Shown here: positions 52,356-60,357 of the stretch, piece by piece | How the letters are laid out: each line of letters starts with the position of its first letter | Position numbering within the stretch: the stretch's first letter is position 1 | Assembly (NCBI RefSeq): GCF_018224885.1 | Contig: NZ_JAGTXB010000024.1 | Location: forward strand, 62,001 to 126,000 | From: Chitinophaga hostae | Lineage (GTDB): Bacteria > Bacteroidota > Bacteroidia > Chitinophagales > Chitinophagaceae | Direction of reading: 5' to 3' | DNA length: 64,000 nt | Program-made: the position numbers and the translations under genes | The notes under the pieces: generated by a model | The model's input: the letters and a program-made list of their open reading frames with translations, nothing else | Databases searched by the model: none | What the model was told of the DNA's origin: nothing

Positions 52356-53342
52356 TTATTTTGCGGCGGCTGTTTCGGACAGGCCTTTATTTATTTTCGC
52401 AAGGATCTGATGTGCTACATCCATTGCCTGCAGGCCATCGATAGCGTTTACTGCTACCGGTTTGTTTTGCAGGATGCTGTCGCGGAACATTTCCAGCTCC
52501 ATGCGGATAGCGTTGGATTGTTTTATTTCCGGGTTATCGATCGCGATGGTTTTTTTACCATTATTGGTTTCGATATCGAGGGTAAACAGGCCTTCGTCTT
52601 CCGGTGTTTTCAGTTTAATGATTTCTGCTTTTTTATCCAGGAAGTCGATGCCGATGTAGGCATCTTTCTGGAAGAGGCGCATTTTGCGCATTTTTTTCAG
52701 GGAGATCCGGCTCGAAGTAAGGTTGGCTACGCAGCCGTTATGGAATTCTATGCGTACGTTGGCAATATCCGGGGTATCGCTCATTACAGCTACGCCACTG
52801 GCGGAAATGCGGCTCACAGTCGACTTTACGATGCTGAGTATAATATCGATATCATGGATCATGAGATCCAGGATCACGCTTACATCAGTACCACGGGGAT
52901 TGAATTCTGCCAGACGGTGTACTTCGATGAACATGGGCTTCAGATCATAGCCTCTTAATGCGAGAAAGGCCGGGTTGAAGCGTTCCACATGGCCTACCTG
53001 GAATTTGATATTGGCTTCATCCACCAGTTTTACCAGGGTTTTGGCCTCATCCATGGTGTTGGTCATGGGTTTTTCCACAAATATGTGTTTGCCATTCCGG
53101 ATGGCTAGTTCACATAATTTGAAATGCAGGGTGGTAGGGGCCACAATATCGATGGCATCTACTATCTGTATCAGTTCTTCCGCTATGGTGAAACGCGGAA
53201 TATTATATTGCTCGGAAATGCTGGCGGCATTTGCGTTGTTCGGATCGTAGAAGCCCACTACCTCTACGTCTTTCATGGTGGCCAGTTGAGAGAGGTGTAT
53301 TTTACCTAAATGTCCTACGCCGAAGAGTCCTATTTTGAGCAT
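52356..53342 (-). CDS. Gfo/Idh/MocA-family oxidoreductase
   Basis: 328 residues from ATG 53342 (MLKIGLFGVGHLGKIHLSQL), which begins at the Rossmann strand; the longer frame adds a hydrophobic leader. GFYDPNNANA, IVAPTTLHFKLCELAI and HIFVEKPMTNTMDEAKTLVK, with the EKP motif whose Lys contacts the cofactor, are family features. Substrate is unknown; many act on sugars or inositols. Same strand as radC, 46 bp downstream of it. Confidence 0.92.
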   Translation of the reverse strand: MLKIGLFGVGHLGKIHLSQLATMKDVEVVGFYDPNNANAASISEQYNIPRFTIAEELIQIVDAIDIVAPTTLHFKLCELAIRNGKHIFVEKPMTNTMDEAKTLVKLVDEANIKFQVGHVERFNPAFLALRGYDLKPMFIEVHRLAEFNPRGTDVSVILDLMIHDIDIILSIVKSTVSRISASGVAVMSDTPDIANVRIEFHNGCVANLTSSRISLKKMRKMRLFQKDAYIGIDFLDKKAEIIKLKTPEDEGLFTLDIETNNGKKTIAIDNPEIKQSNAIRMELEMFRDSILQNKPVAVNAIDGLQAMDVAHQILAKINKGLSETAAAK

Positions 53343-53388
53343 ATGGAAAATGAATAAATATGTGCGAAAGTAAACAAATATCATCATC

Positions 53389-54096
53389 TCATATCATCCC
53401 TTCTTCCGCGAGGCTGCAATAGCCCGTTTCGGAAACAATGATATGGTCCAATACGTCAATATCAAAGAGGCGTCCTACCTCTTTTATTTTATGCGTAATG
53501 CGGATATCTGCCTGGCTGGGGCGGAGACTGCCGGAAGGGTGGTTATGGCAGAGTAGCAGTTTGGTGGCATTGGCATCGAGTGCTTCCCGGAAAATTATGC
53601 GGGGATCCACTACGGTGCTGGTGATGCCCCCGCTGCTGATGCAGCGGTAACGGAGTACTTTATTGGCGTGGTTGAGGAACATCACATAAAATGTTTCAAA
53701 GCACTGATCAGCCAGCAGGGGTTTGAAAAACAGGGCGGCATCTGCGCCGCTGCTGATAATTGTTTTTTTATGAATGGACCCTGCCTGTCGCCTGCGGGCC
53801 AGTTCCATGGCGGCTAAAACGGTGACAGCCTTGGCGGCGCCCATACCATCGAGTTTTTGCAGTTGTTGTACGTTTACCTTCCCGAGCTCTGACAGGTTAT
53901 TGTGAGCAAGGCGCAGGATTTCTGTAGCGAGCTCGATGGCTGATTTCTTCTTATGCCCGGTATGGAGTAAAATGGCCAGCAGTTCGGCATCGCTGAGCGC
54001 AGCCGCACCAATATTGACTAGTTTTTCTCTGGGTCTTTCATTTTCGGGCCATTGGTGAATGGCCAGGCGGGGAGCTGGTTTAACGTTAACAAACAT
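53389..54096 (-). CDS. radC: RadC family JAMM-domain protein
   Basis: 235 residues. An N-terminal HhH-like region (LQKLDGMGAAKAVTVLAAME) is followed by the MPN+/JAMM metal motif HNHPSGSLRPSQAD (H-x-H-x10-D). Named RadC historically, although a role in recombination repair is not established; a metal-dependent hydrolase activity is assumed. First gene of a unit with the Gfo/Idh gene; upstream is a long palindrome. Confidence 0.95.
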   Translation of the reverse strand: MFVNVKPAPRLAIHQWPENERPREKLVNIGAAALSDAELLAILLHTGHKKKSAIELATEILRLAHNNLSELGKVNVQQLQKLDGMGAAKAVTVLAAMELARRRQAGSIHKKTIISSGADAALFFKPLLADQCFETFYVMFLNHANKVLRYRCISSGGITSTVVDPRIIFREALDANATKLLLCHNHPSGSLRPSQADIRITHKIKEVGRLFDIDVLDHIIVSETGYCSLAEEGMI

Positions 54097-54124
54097 GACT
54101 TAAATTCCATTTATCCAAATATAA

Positions 54125-54237
54125 AGAAAGAATTACGGATTACGAATTACGGATTAGCAGGTAGATATAACTGAAGCCTGGCTGCGCGTTTTATCTGCTA
54201 ATCCGTAATTCGTAATTCGTAATCCGTAATTCTTTCT
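54125..54237. repeat. Palindrome of ATTACGR heptamers with unequal arms
   Basis: Left arm 54125-54160 and right arm 54195-54237 are complementary, but the right arm has one extra 7-bp unit (ATTACGA). Arms read AGAAAG, then tandem ATTACGG/ATTACGA units, then ATTAGCAG. Confidence 0.88.
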
Positions 54238-54312
54238 GTATATTGGGTACCGATCGTTATGAGAATTTTTCGGGACGCGATACCTTTCCGAATAGTTTGA
54301 TACATTGTGAAT

Positions 54313-54336
54313 TATAGTTATTGTAAAATAACTATA
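54313..54336. promoter_or_regulatory. 10-bp perfect palindrome upstream of prs
   Basis: TATAGTTATT and AATAACTATA around GTAA, about 50 bp upstream of the prs promoter element. Could be an operator; no regulator is known. Confidence 0.35.
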
Positions 54337-54381
54337 TGACCTGTGTTTTAAAAAAAATCAGGCAGGTACTCCCAAAAATCA

Positions 54382-54389
54382 TAGTTTTG
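54382..54389 (+). promoter_or_regulatory. -7 promoter element of prs
   Basis: TAGTTTTG, exact consensus match, 26 bp upstream of the prs start; the -33 region is A/T-rich without clear TTTG. Confidence 0.55.
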
Positions 54390-54415
54390 CAACCTCTTTT
54401 CCACTAGTATCTAGT

Positions 54416-55384
54416 ATGCAACCTTCAGTAAAAATTTTCACAGGCAACAGCAATCCGGCACTGGCCGAGAAAATTGCCAAGAAGTTTGGCAAGGGTCTTA
54501 ATGGCGGTCTTGGCAAAGTAAAAATCCAGAAATTCAGCGATGGCGAAATCCAGCCCGTTTTCCTGGAAAGTATCCGTGGCGATTATGTTTTCCTTATCCA
54601 GGGAACCAGTGCGCCATCAGATAACCTGCTGGAACTGTTGTTGATGGTCGACGCCGCCAAGCGGGCTTCCGCCGGCTACATTACAGCAGTGATCCCCTAT
54701 TTTGGCTATGCGCGCCAGGACAGAAAAGATAAGCCCCGTGTGGCTATCGGTTCTAAATTAATCGCCAATTTGTTGACTTCTGCGGGTGTTAACAGGGTGA
54801 TAACCATGGACTTACATGCTCCGCAGATCCAGGGCTTCTTCGATATCCCGGTAGACCATCTGGATAGCTCAGCTATTTTTATTCCTTATATAGAGAATTT
54901 AAAGCTAGAAAATCTTACCTTTGCGTCCCCTGACGTGGGTAGCACCAATAGGGTGCGTGAAGTAGCGTCCTACTTTAATGCTGAGATGGTTATTTGCGAT
55001 AAACATCGTAAACGTGCCAACGAAATAGCATCCATGGTAGTGATAGGAGATGTAACCAACAGGGATATAGTGCTCATTGACGATATCTGTGATACTGCAG
55101 GCACACTTTCCAAAGCCGCTAACTTATTAATAGAAAAAGGGGCCAGGAGCGTACGTGCATTTTGTACCCATCCCGTATTCAGCGGCAATGCGTACGAAAA
55201 CATCCAGAACTCAGTGTTGGAAGAGATAGTGGTATGTGATACCATTCCTATCAAACCACAGGGGCCGGAATCAAAGATCAAGGTAGTTTCAGTTGCAGAG
55301 CTTTTTGCGGTAGCCATCCGTAATATGCACGAAAACAAATCAATTACCAGTCTGTTTATCCACAGCCACCGCAGGGGAGATTGA
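54416..55384 (+). CDS. prs: Ribose-phosphate pyrophosphokinase
   Basis: 322 residues. Signature motifs are FSDGEIQPVF, DLHAPQIQGFFDIPVDHL and the PRPP-binding loop IVLIDDICDTAGTL. It forms PRPP from ribose 5-phosphate and ATP for nucleotide synthesis. The gene heads a plus-strand group with rplY (37 bp later). Confidence 0.98.
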   Translation: MQPSVKIFTGNSNPALAEKIAKKFGKGLNGGLGKVKIQKFSDGEIQPVFLESIRGDYVFLIQGTSAPSDNLLELLLMVDAAKRASAGYITAVIPYFGYARQDRKDKPRVAIGSKLIANLLTSAGVNRVITMDLHAPQIQGFFDIPVDHLDSSAIFIPYIENLKLENLTFASPDVGSTNRVREVASYFNAEMVICDKHRKRANEIASMVVIGDVTNRDIVLIDDICDTAGTLSKAANLLIEKGARSVRAFCTHPVFSGNAYENIQNSVLEEIVVCDTIPIKPQGPESKIKVVSVAELFAVAIRNMHENKSITSLFIHSHRRGD

Positions 55385-55421
55385 TAACGTATTTTAATAA
55401 TCAATATAAATTGTCTAAACA

Positions 55422-56012
55422 ATGAAAACAATAACCATCGAAGGACAACTCAGGAGCGAATTCGGCAAAAAAGCCACCCGCCAGATCCGTTCTGAGGAAA
55501 AAGTGCCTTGCGTTATTTACGGGGGTGCAGAAACTGTTAATTTTTCAGCTCCTGCAAAAGCATTCAAAAACCTGGTATACACTGCCGAATTCCAGATCGC
55601 AGAAGTTAAACTGGGCGCTAAAACTTACAGATGCGTATTAAAAGATCTGCAGTTTGACGTAGTTACTGATGCCCTGGCTCACATCGATTTCATGGAGCTG
55701 GTGGAAGACAAACAGGTATCGGTTACCCTGCCTATCAAACTGGTTGGTCAGTCTGTTGGTGTTAAAGCCGGTGGTAAACTGGTTAGCAAACTGAAAGCGC
55801 TGAAAGTAAAAGCTTTACCTAAGCACCTGGTTGAAAATATCGAAGTAAACATCGATAACCTGGAACTGAATGCTAACATTCGTGTTGAAGACGTGAAAAT
55901 TGAAGGTGTTGAAATCACCAACTCTCCACGTATTCCTATCGCTTCTGTGGTAATGACCCGTCAGCTGCGTCAGGAAGAAGCAACTGCTGAAAAAGACGCT
56001 AAAAAGAAATAA
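55422..56012 (+). CDS. rplY: 50S ribosomal protein L25 (TL5/Ctc type)
   Basis: 196 residues, the long L25 form with an N-terminal 5S-rRNA-binding domain (EGQLRSEFGKKATRQIRSEE, VPCVIYGG, LKDLQFDVVTDALAHIDFME) and a C-terminal beta domain ending in a charged tail. It follows prs and is closed by a strong terminator. Confidence 0.97.
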   Translation: MKTITIEGQLRSEFGKKATRQIRSEEKVPCVIYGGAETVNFSAPAKAFKNLVYTAEFQIAEVKLGAKTYRCVLKDLQFDVVTDALAHIDFMELVEDKQVSVTLPIKLVGQSVGVKAGGKLVSKLKALKVKALPKHLVENIEVNIDNLELNANIRVEDVKIEGVEITNSPRIPIASVVMTRQLRQEEATAEKDAKKK

Positions 56013-56034
56013 TCTTTTAGAAATATTTTTCCAA

Positions 56035-56065
56035 AAGGCCTCTCTACTTGTAGAGGGGCTTTTTA
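56035..56065 (+). terminator. Intrinsic terminator of prs-rplY
   Basis: GGCCTCTCTA/TAGAGGGGCT stem with CTTG loop, followed by TTTTT. Confidence 0.88.
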
Positions 56066-56069
56066 GTTT

Positions 56070-56164
56070 GGAATTACAAATTACCAATTACGGATTTTCA
56101 GGACGATTTTCCGTAATTATCTTCTCACAAATCCGTAATCCGTAATCCGTAATTCGTAATTTTC
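56070..56164. repeat. Degenerate ATTAC-heptamer palindrome
   Basis: Left units GAATTAC, AAATTAC, CAATTAC then GGATT face right-arm complements of ATTACGA and three ATTACGG units. Pairing is imperfect but the 7-bp rhythm is clear. It ends at the pth start region. Confidence 0.75.
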
Positions 56165-56168
56165 TCAA

Positions 56169-56744
56169 ATGAAATATTTAATAGCAGGTTTAGGCAATAT
56201 CGGCGATGAATATAAACACACCCGGCATAATATCGGGTTTGATGTGGCCGATGCTTTTGCTGCCAAACATAAGGCTGCTTTCAATAACGACCGGCTGGCC
56301 GACGTGGCCGAATGTAAGTGGAAAGGGAAAACCTTTATCGTGATAAAACCCACTACCTATATGAACCTTAGCGGCCGGGCCATCAAATACTGGCTGGATA
56401 AGGAAAAGATCCCGGTGGAAAACCTGCTAGTGATCCTGGACGACCTCGCCCTTCCGCTGGAGGTGATCCGGCTGCGGCCCGGTGGCAGCGACGCGGGGCA
56501 CAATGGTCTGAAAAGTATACAGGAATCATTAGGCACCAACCAGTATCCCCGTTTGCGTTTCGGCGTGGGTAACAACTATCCCAAAGGCCGGCAGGTGGAA
56601 TTTGTGCTCAGCAAATGGAAAAATACAGAGGAACCCGTAGTGCAGGAAAAAATTAATAAAAGCACAGAAATTATTGAGAATTTTGCGAGTATTGGCATTG
56701 CCCGTACTATGAATGAATGCAACAAGCTAACTTTTCTGTTGTAA
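56169..56744 (+). CDS. pth: Peptidyl-tRNA hydrolase
   Basis: 191 residues. MKYLIAGLGNIGDEYKHTRH with the catalytic-region Asn and His, KPTTYMNLSGRAI, ILDDLALPLEVIRLRPGGSD and GHNGLKSI are Pth signatures. It frees tRNA from stalled peptidyl-tRNA. It follows rplY after the terminator and a heptamer palindrome. Confidence 0.98.
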   Translation: MKYLIAGLGNIGDEYKHTRHNIGFDVADAFAAKHKAAFNNDRLADVAECKWKGKTFIVIKPTTYMNLSGRAIKYWLDKEKIPVENLLVILDDLALPLEVIRLRPGGSDAGHNGLKSIQESLGTNQYPRLRFGVGNNYPKGRQVEFVLSKWKNTEEPVVQEKINKSTEIIENFASIGIARTMNECNKLTFLL

Positions 56745-56801
56745 TGTGAATATGAGCGCTGATACCCGTCTGTTTTTTTTATCTTTTAAATCAAACGCAT
56801 T

Positions 56802-57413
56802 ATGAAAATTATTTGCGTAGGCAGGAACTATGCCGACCATGCCAAAGAATTAAAGAACGAAGTGCCCGCTGAGCCGGTATTGTTTATGAAACCCAAAAAT
56901 GCACTGTTGCAGAATGGTCATCCCTTTTACTACCCGGAATTTACCAGCAACCTGCATTACGAATGTGAATTGGTATTGAGGGTAAGCAAGAATGGTAAGC
57001 ATATACAGGAAAAGTTCGCAGATAAATACTATGACCATATGTCTGTGGGTATTGACTTTACAGCAAGAGACCTGCAGGATAAACAAAAAGCAAAAGGATT
57101 GCCCTGGGAAATAGCCAAGGCCTTCGATAACTCCGCTGTGGTGGGCAATTTTATACCTATTGCCCCTGATCTGGATAAGAAAGACATTAACTTCTGCTTA
57201 TATAAGAATAAAGAACTGGCGCAGTCTGGCAATACCCAGGACCTGCTGTTTTCGTTTGACTTCCTGGTAGCTTATATTTCCCGTTTCTTTACCCTCAACA
57301 TCGGCGACCTCATTTTTACGGGGACCCCGGCTGGTGTTGGGCCTGCAGAAATCGGAGATGGATTTGAAGCGTTTATTGAAAATGACAGCCTGCTGGAATT
57401 TTCCGTGAAGTAG
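56802..57413 (+). CDS. Fumarylacetoacetate hydrolase family protein
   Basis: 203 residues, compact single-domain FAH fold. MKIICVGRNYADHAKELKNE, FMKPKNALL, metal-binding HYECELVLR and GIDFTARDLQ, and ending GDLIFTGTPAGVGP identify the family, which hydrolyses or decarboxylates oxo acids such as acylpyruvates. The physiological substrate is not clear. Its TAG stop abuts palindrome copy B. Confidence 0.93.
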   Translation: MKIICVGRNYADHAKELKNEVPAEPVLFMKPKNALLQNGHPFYYPEFTSNLHYECELVLRVSKNGKHIQEKFADKYYDHMSVGIDFTARDLQDKQKAKGLPWEIAKAFDNSAVVGNFIPIAPDLDKKDINFCLYKNKELAQSGNTQDLLFSFDFLVAYISRFFTLNIGDLIFTGTPAGVGPAEIGDGFEAFIENDSLLEFSVK

Positions 57414-57607
57414 TTTTTTCTTGCCCAGGATTAACGGTGATTTTGATGATTCCAAGGATTTTTTCTTTTTTGATTTTAAAAGATTCGGGAAGATCTAAGC
57501 GGATAAATTTGCTTAGATCTTCCCGAATCTTTTAAAATCAAATTATAATCACAAGGAAAAATCCTTGGAATCATCAAAATCACCGTTAATCCTGGGCAAG
57601 AAAAAAC
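57413..57607. repeat. Long nested palindrome, copy B
   Basis: Outer arms 57413-57465 and 57555-57607 are complementary over about 52 bp; the inner 28-30-bp inverted repeat is perfect. Most sequence is shared with copy A (46730), and all arm differences between the copies are compensated. It lies between converging FAH-family and MarR genes. Confidence 0.92.
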
Positions 57608-57622
57608 CCGGGTTAAGACAAG

Positions 57623-58057
57623 TTATGGGATATTGGCATAAATCGTATCCAGTATCCTGGTCAGTTCCGCATAATCCGTTTCGGTCAGCGTTTTCCAGCC
57701 AATTTTTCGCATATCATACACCAGTGACCGCACATCTTTATATTTATCCACACCGGCCGGGGTGAGCTGCAGGTATACTTTACGGCGGTCCTGTACATCA
57801 GCTTCCCGCTTCACTAATCCTTTTTTCACCAGTAGTTCTATAATCCGCGAAATGGTGGTAATATCCTTAGAGGTATTACGGGCCAGCTCGTTATGGGTGG
57901 TTTTTTTATGTTTATAAAGGTTCTCGATTAACAACCATTGATCCACTGTAATGTCCTTCTGCTGGGCATCAAACATCTTTTGCCAATAGTTGCGTAATTT
58001 TTTGAGCGTAGCATCCAACTTAAAAAAAGATGGATTACTGACGAAAGTATCAGTCAT
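57623..58057 (-). CDS. MarR family transcriptional regulator
   Basis: 144 residues. Winged-helix core: HNELARNTSKDITTISRIIE with the recognition helix, LVKKGLVKREADVQDRRKVY and LQLTPAG as the wing. It is divergent from the ketoacid dehydrogenase gene, and the 80-bp gap holds a 15-bp palindrome, so control of that gene is likely (inference). Confidence 0.93.
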   Translation of the reverse strand: MTDTFVSNPSFFKLDATLKKLRNYWQKMFDAQQKDITVDQWLLIENLYKHKKTTHNELARNTSKDITTISRIIELLVKKGLVKREADVQDRRKVYLQLTPAGVDKYKDVRSLVYDMRKIGWKTLTETDYAELTRILDTIYANIP

Positions 58058-58073
58058 ATTATTTAATTTGCAT

Positions 58074-58095
58074 TAGCAACTGTTGCTATGGCAAC
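58074..58095. promoter_or_regulatory. Probable MarR operator
   Basis: TAGCAACTGTTGCTA (58074-58088) is a perfect palindrome around one base; GTTGCTATGGCAAC (58082-58095) overlaps it as a second palindrome. Both lie between the divergent MarR and E1 genes. Confidence 0.6.
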
Positions 58096-58136
58096 TATTG
58101 TTTTTAAATTACCATCATCACCAAAACAGTCTTATT

Positions 58137-60266
58137 GTGTTTAAAGATAGCACAAGCGTTTCAACTTTAAAAGCGCCGGCCTCCGACCAGGGGGGAAACA
58201 GCGGCGAAATGGCTGATTTATTAACCGCCTGGCGCCTGATGTGTGAGGCTGGCAGTATGGCCGCTACCTATGAAGCTAACAGGGCCATCTGCAAATACGT
58301 TCACTCCACTTCCCGCGGGCATGAAGCCATACAAATAGCCACAGGACTGCAATTACGGCCATGGGACTTTGTGAGTCCCTATTACCGGGATGAAAGCATG
58401 TTATTGGCCATGGGCTTTACCCCCTATCAGCTGATGCTGCAATTACTGGCTAAAGGAGATGATCCGTTTTCTGCCGGCAGGTCTTATTACAGTCATCCCA
58501 ACAGCCGGGAGGCAGATAAACCGCAAATCCCGCATCAAAGCAGCGCCACCGGCATGCAGGTAATCCCTACTACCGGGATTGCCCAGGGAGTACAATACCT
58601 GGAGCAGATACAGTCCACCCTGCTGAAAACAGGACCTGGAGGAGAGCTCCCCGTGGTAGTTTGCTCACTCGGCGATGGCAGCGTAACGGAGGGAGAGGTT
58701 AGCGAAGCCCTGCAATTTGCCGTATTGAAGCAACTACCCATTATTTACCTCGTACAGGACAATGACTGGGGTATTTCCGCTACCGCAGCAGAAGTACGCA
58801 CTATGGACGCCTATGAGTATGCAGCCGGCTTTAAAGGCCTGGAGCGCATGCGGGTGGATGGCAGTGACTTCACCGCCAGTTACGCCGCTATAGAAACTGC
58901 CATCAGTTATGTAAGACAGGAACGCCGCCCTATTTTGGTGCAAGCCAACGTGCCGTTGCTGGGGCATCATACCTCAGGGGTACGTAAGGAATGGTACCGT
59001 ACAGCGGAAGACCTGGAAAAACACGCTGCCAACGATCCGGTTCCCAAACTGCGCGCATTGCTGGAAAAACATGGGGTTGCTGCCGGAGTACTCGACCAGA
59101 TCGCGCAAACTGCTGTAACCGATATACAAACTGCTTTTGACAAAGCGGTTCAGGCGCCGGAACCCGCCCTTGAAAGCGTGGAGGAGCACATATTTGCCCC
59201 GGTTGCGGTTACCACCGAAAGCGGGCAACGAACACCGGACAGTAAAACAAAGGTGGTGATGGTGGATGCCGCTTTACACGCGGTAGAGGAAATCATGCAA
59301 CAATATCCTGAAGCCATATTTTTCGGACAGGACGTAGGACGCAGACTGGGGGGCGTTTTCCGGGAAGCGGCAACACTCGGCGATAAATTTGGCGCTCATC
59401 GTGTATACAACACCGCTATACAGGAAGCGTATATTATAGGCGCCACTGCGGGACTTTCTGCCGCAGGCGTAAAACCTATTGTAGAAGTACAGTTTGCGGA
59501 TTATATCTATCCCGGATTTAACCAGCTGGTAACGGAGATATCGAAGTCCTGTTATTTAACTAATGGCAAATACCCGGTGCAAACATTGATCCGGGTGCCT
59601 ATCGGCGCCTATGGCGGCGGGGGACCTTATCATTCCGGCAGTGTGGAATCTACCCTGCTGAGCATCAAAGGTATTAAGGTAGTGTACCCTTCCAACGCAG
59701 CGGATATGAAAGGACTGATGAAAGCTGCCTTTCTCGATCCTAACCCGGTGGTGATGCTGGAACATAAAGGACTGTACTGGAGCAAAGTACCCGGCACACT
59801 GGAAGCCATGATGGTGGAACCTGCGGCCGATTATGTATTGCCAATGGGTAAAGGTAATGTGGTACAACATGCACACCCTAAAGATGTGGCACAGGGAAAC
59901 GCATTATGTGTAATCACCTACGGCATGGGAGTGTACTGGGCTAAGGCCGCTGCCAAAGCCTTTCCCGGGAATGTTACCATCGTGGATCTGCGTACGCTGT
60001 TTCCATTAGACGAAGCGCTGGTTTTTGATATGGTACAAAAACATGGAAAATGCCTGATCCTCACGGAAGAACAACTTAACAACTCTTTTGCGCAGGCGCT
60101 CGCAGGCCGTATCCAGAAAGCATGTTTCCGTTTTTTGGATGCTCCCGTGTTTACTGTTGGTGCGCTCGACTTACCTGCCGTACCGCTGAATACCGGGCTG
60201 GAAGCAGCGATGCTGCCTGGTCCCGCCAAAGTGGAAGCAGCCATAAGAGAATTACTCAGCTATTAG
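58137..60266 (+). CDS. Fused alpha/beta E1 component of a branched-chain 2-oxoacid dehydrogenase
   Basis: About 709 residues from GTG 58137; ATG 58209 (MADLLTAWRLM) is an alternative, and a TTG at 58083 lies inside the operator. The alpha half (about 25-320) has the thiamine-diphosphate region SLGDGSVTEGEVSEALQFAV and NDWGISATAAE; the beta half (about 385-705) has FGQDVGRRLGGVFREA, YNTAIQEAYIIGATAGLSAA and EVQFADYIYPGFNQL. It decarboxylates branched-chain keto acids for the E2 subunit, which is not encoded nearby. Confidence 0.92.
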   Translation: MFKDSTSVSTLKAPASDQGGNSGEMADLLTAWRLMCEAGSMAATYEANRAICKYVHSTSRGHEAIQIATGLQLRPWDFVSPYYRDESMLLAMGFTPYQLMLQLLAKGDDPFSAGRSYYSHPNSREADKPQIPHQSSATGMQVIPTTGIAQGVQYLEQIQSTLLKTGPGGELPVVVCSLGDGSVTEGEVSEALQFAVLKQLPIIYLVQDNDWGISATAAEVRTMDAYEYAAGFKGLERMRVDGSDFTASYAAIETAISYVRQERRPILVQANVPLLGHHTSGVRKEWYRTAEDLEKHAANDPVPKLRALLEKHGVAAGVLDQIAQTAVTDIQTAFDKAVQAPEPALESVEEHIFAPVAVTTESGQRTPDSKTKVVMVDAALHAVEEIMQQYPEAIFFGQDVGRRLGGVFREAATLGDKFGAHRVYNTAIQEAYIIGATAGLSAAGVKPIVEVQFADYIYPGFNQLVTEISKSCYLTNGKYPVQTLIRVPIGAYGGGGPYHSGSVESTLLSIKGIKVVYPSNAADMKGLMKAAFLDPNPVVMLEHKGLYWSKVPGTLEAMMVEPAADYVLPMGKGNVVQHAHPKDVAQGNALCVITYGMGVYWAKAAAKAFPGNVTIVDLRTLFPLDEALVFDMVQKHGKCLILTEEQLNNSFAQALAGRIQKACFRFLDAPVFTVGALDLPAVPLNTGLEAAMLPGPAKVEAAIRELLSY

Positions 60267-60357
60267 CAATAGCAAAGACCAGCTTGTCATGTTTGTTCCA
60301 ATTTTGTTAAAACGGGTTGGCAACAGGTAAAAGCTACTCCATTCTTCCTATCTTTTA

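Larger units (their letters stand above)
54097..54415. other. 319-bp divergent intergenic region (radC/prs)
   Basis: Contains a 7-bp-unit palindrome (54125-54237), a 10-bp perfect palindrome TATAGTTATT/AATAACTATA (54313-54336) and the prs -7 element (54382-54389). No gene seen. Confidence 0.6.

Noticed and set aside
57198..57765. Two short frames on opposite strands that begin with the same peptide (MESSKSPLILGKKK)
   Set aside because: The identical peptide arises only because both frames start in mirror-image arms of palindrome copy B; one of them also overlaps the FAH-family gene.
60349..60356. TATCTTTT as a promoter element of the MutS-like gene
   Set aside because: It lies 1 bp before the start codon, so transcription would begin inside the coding region; it is not an exact consensus match.
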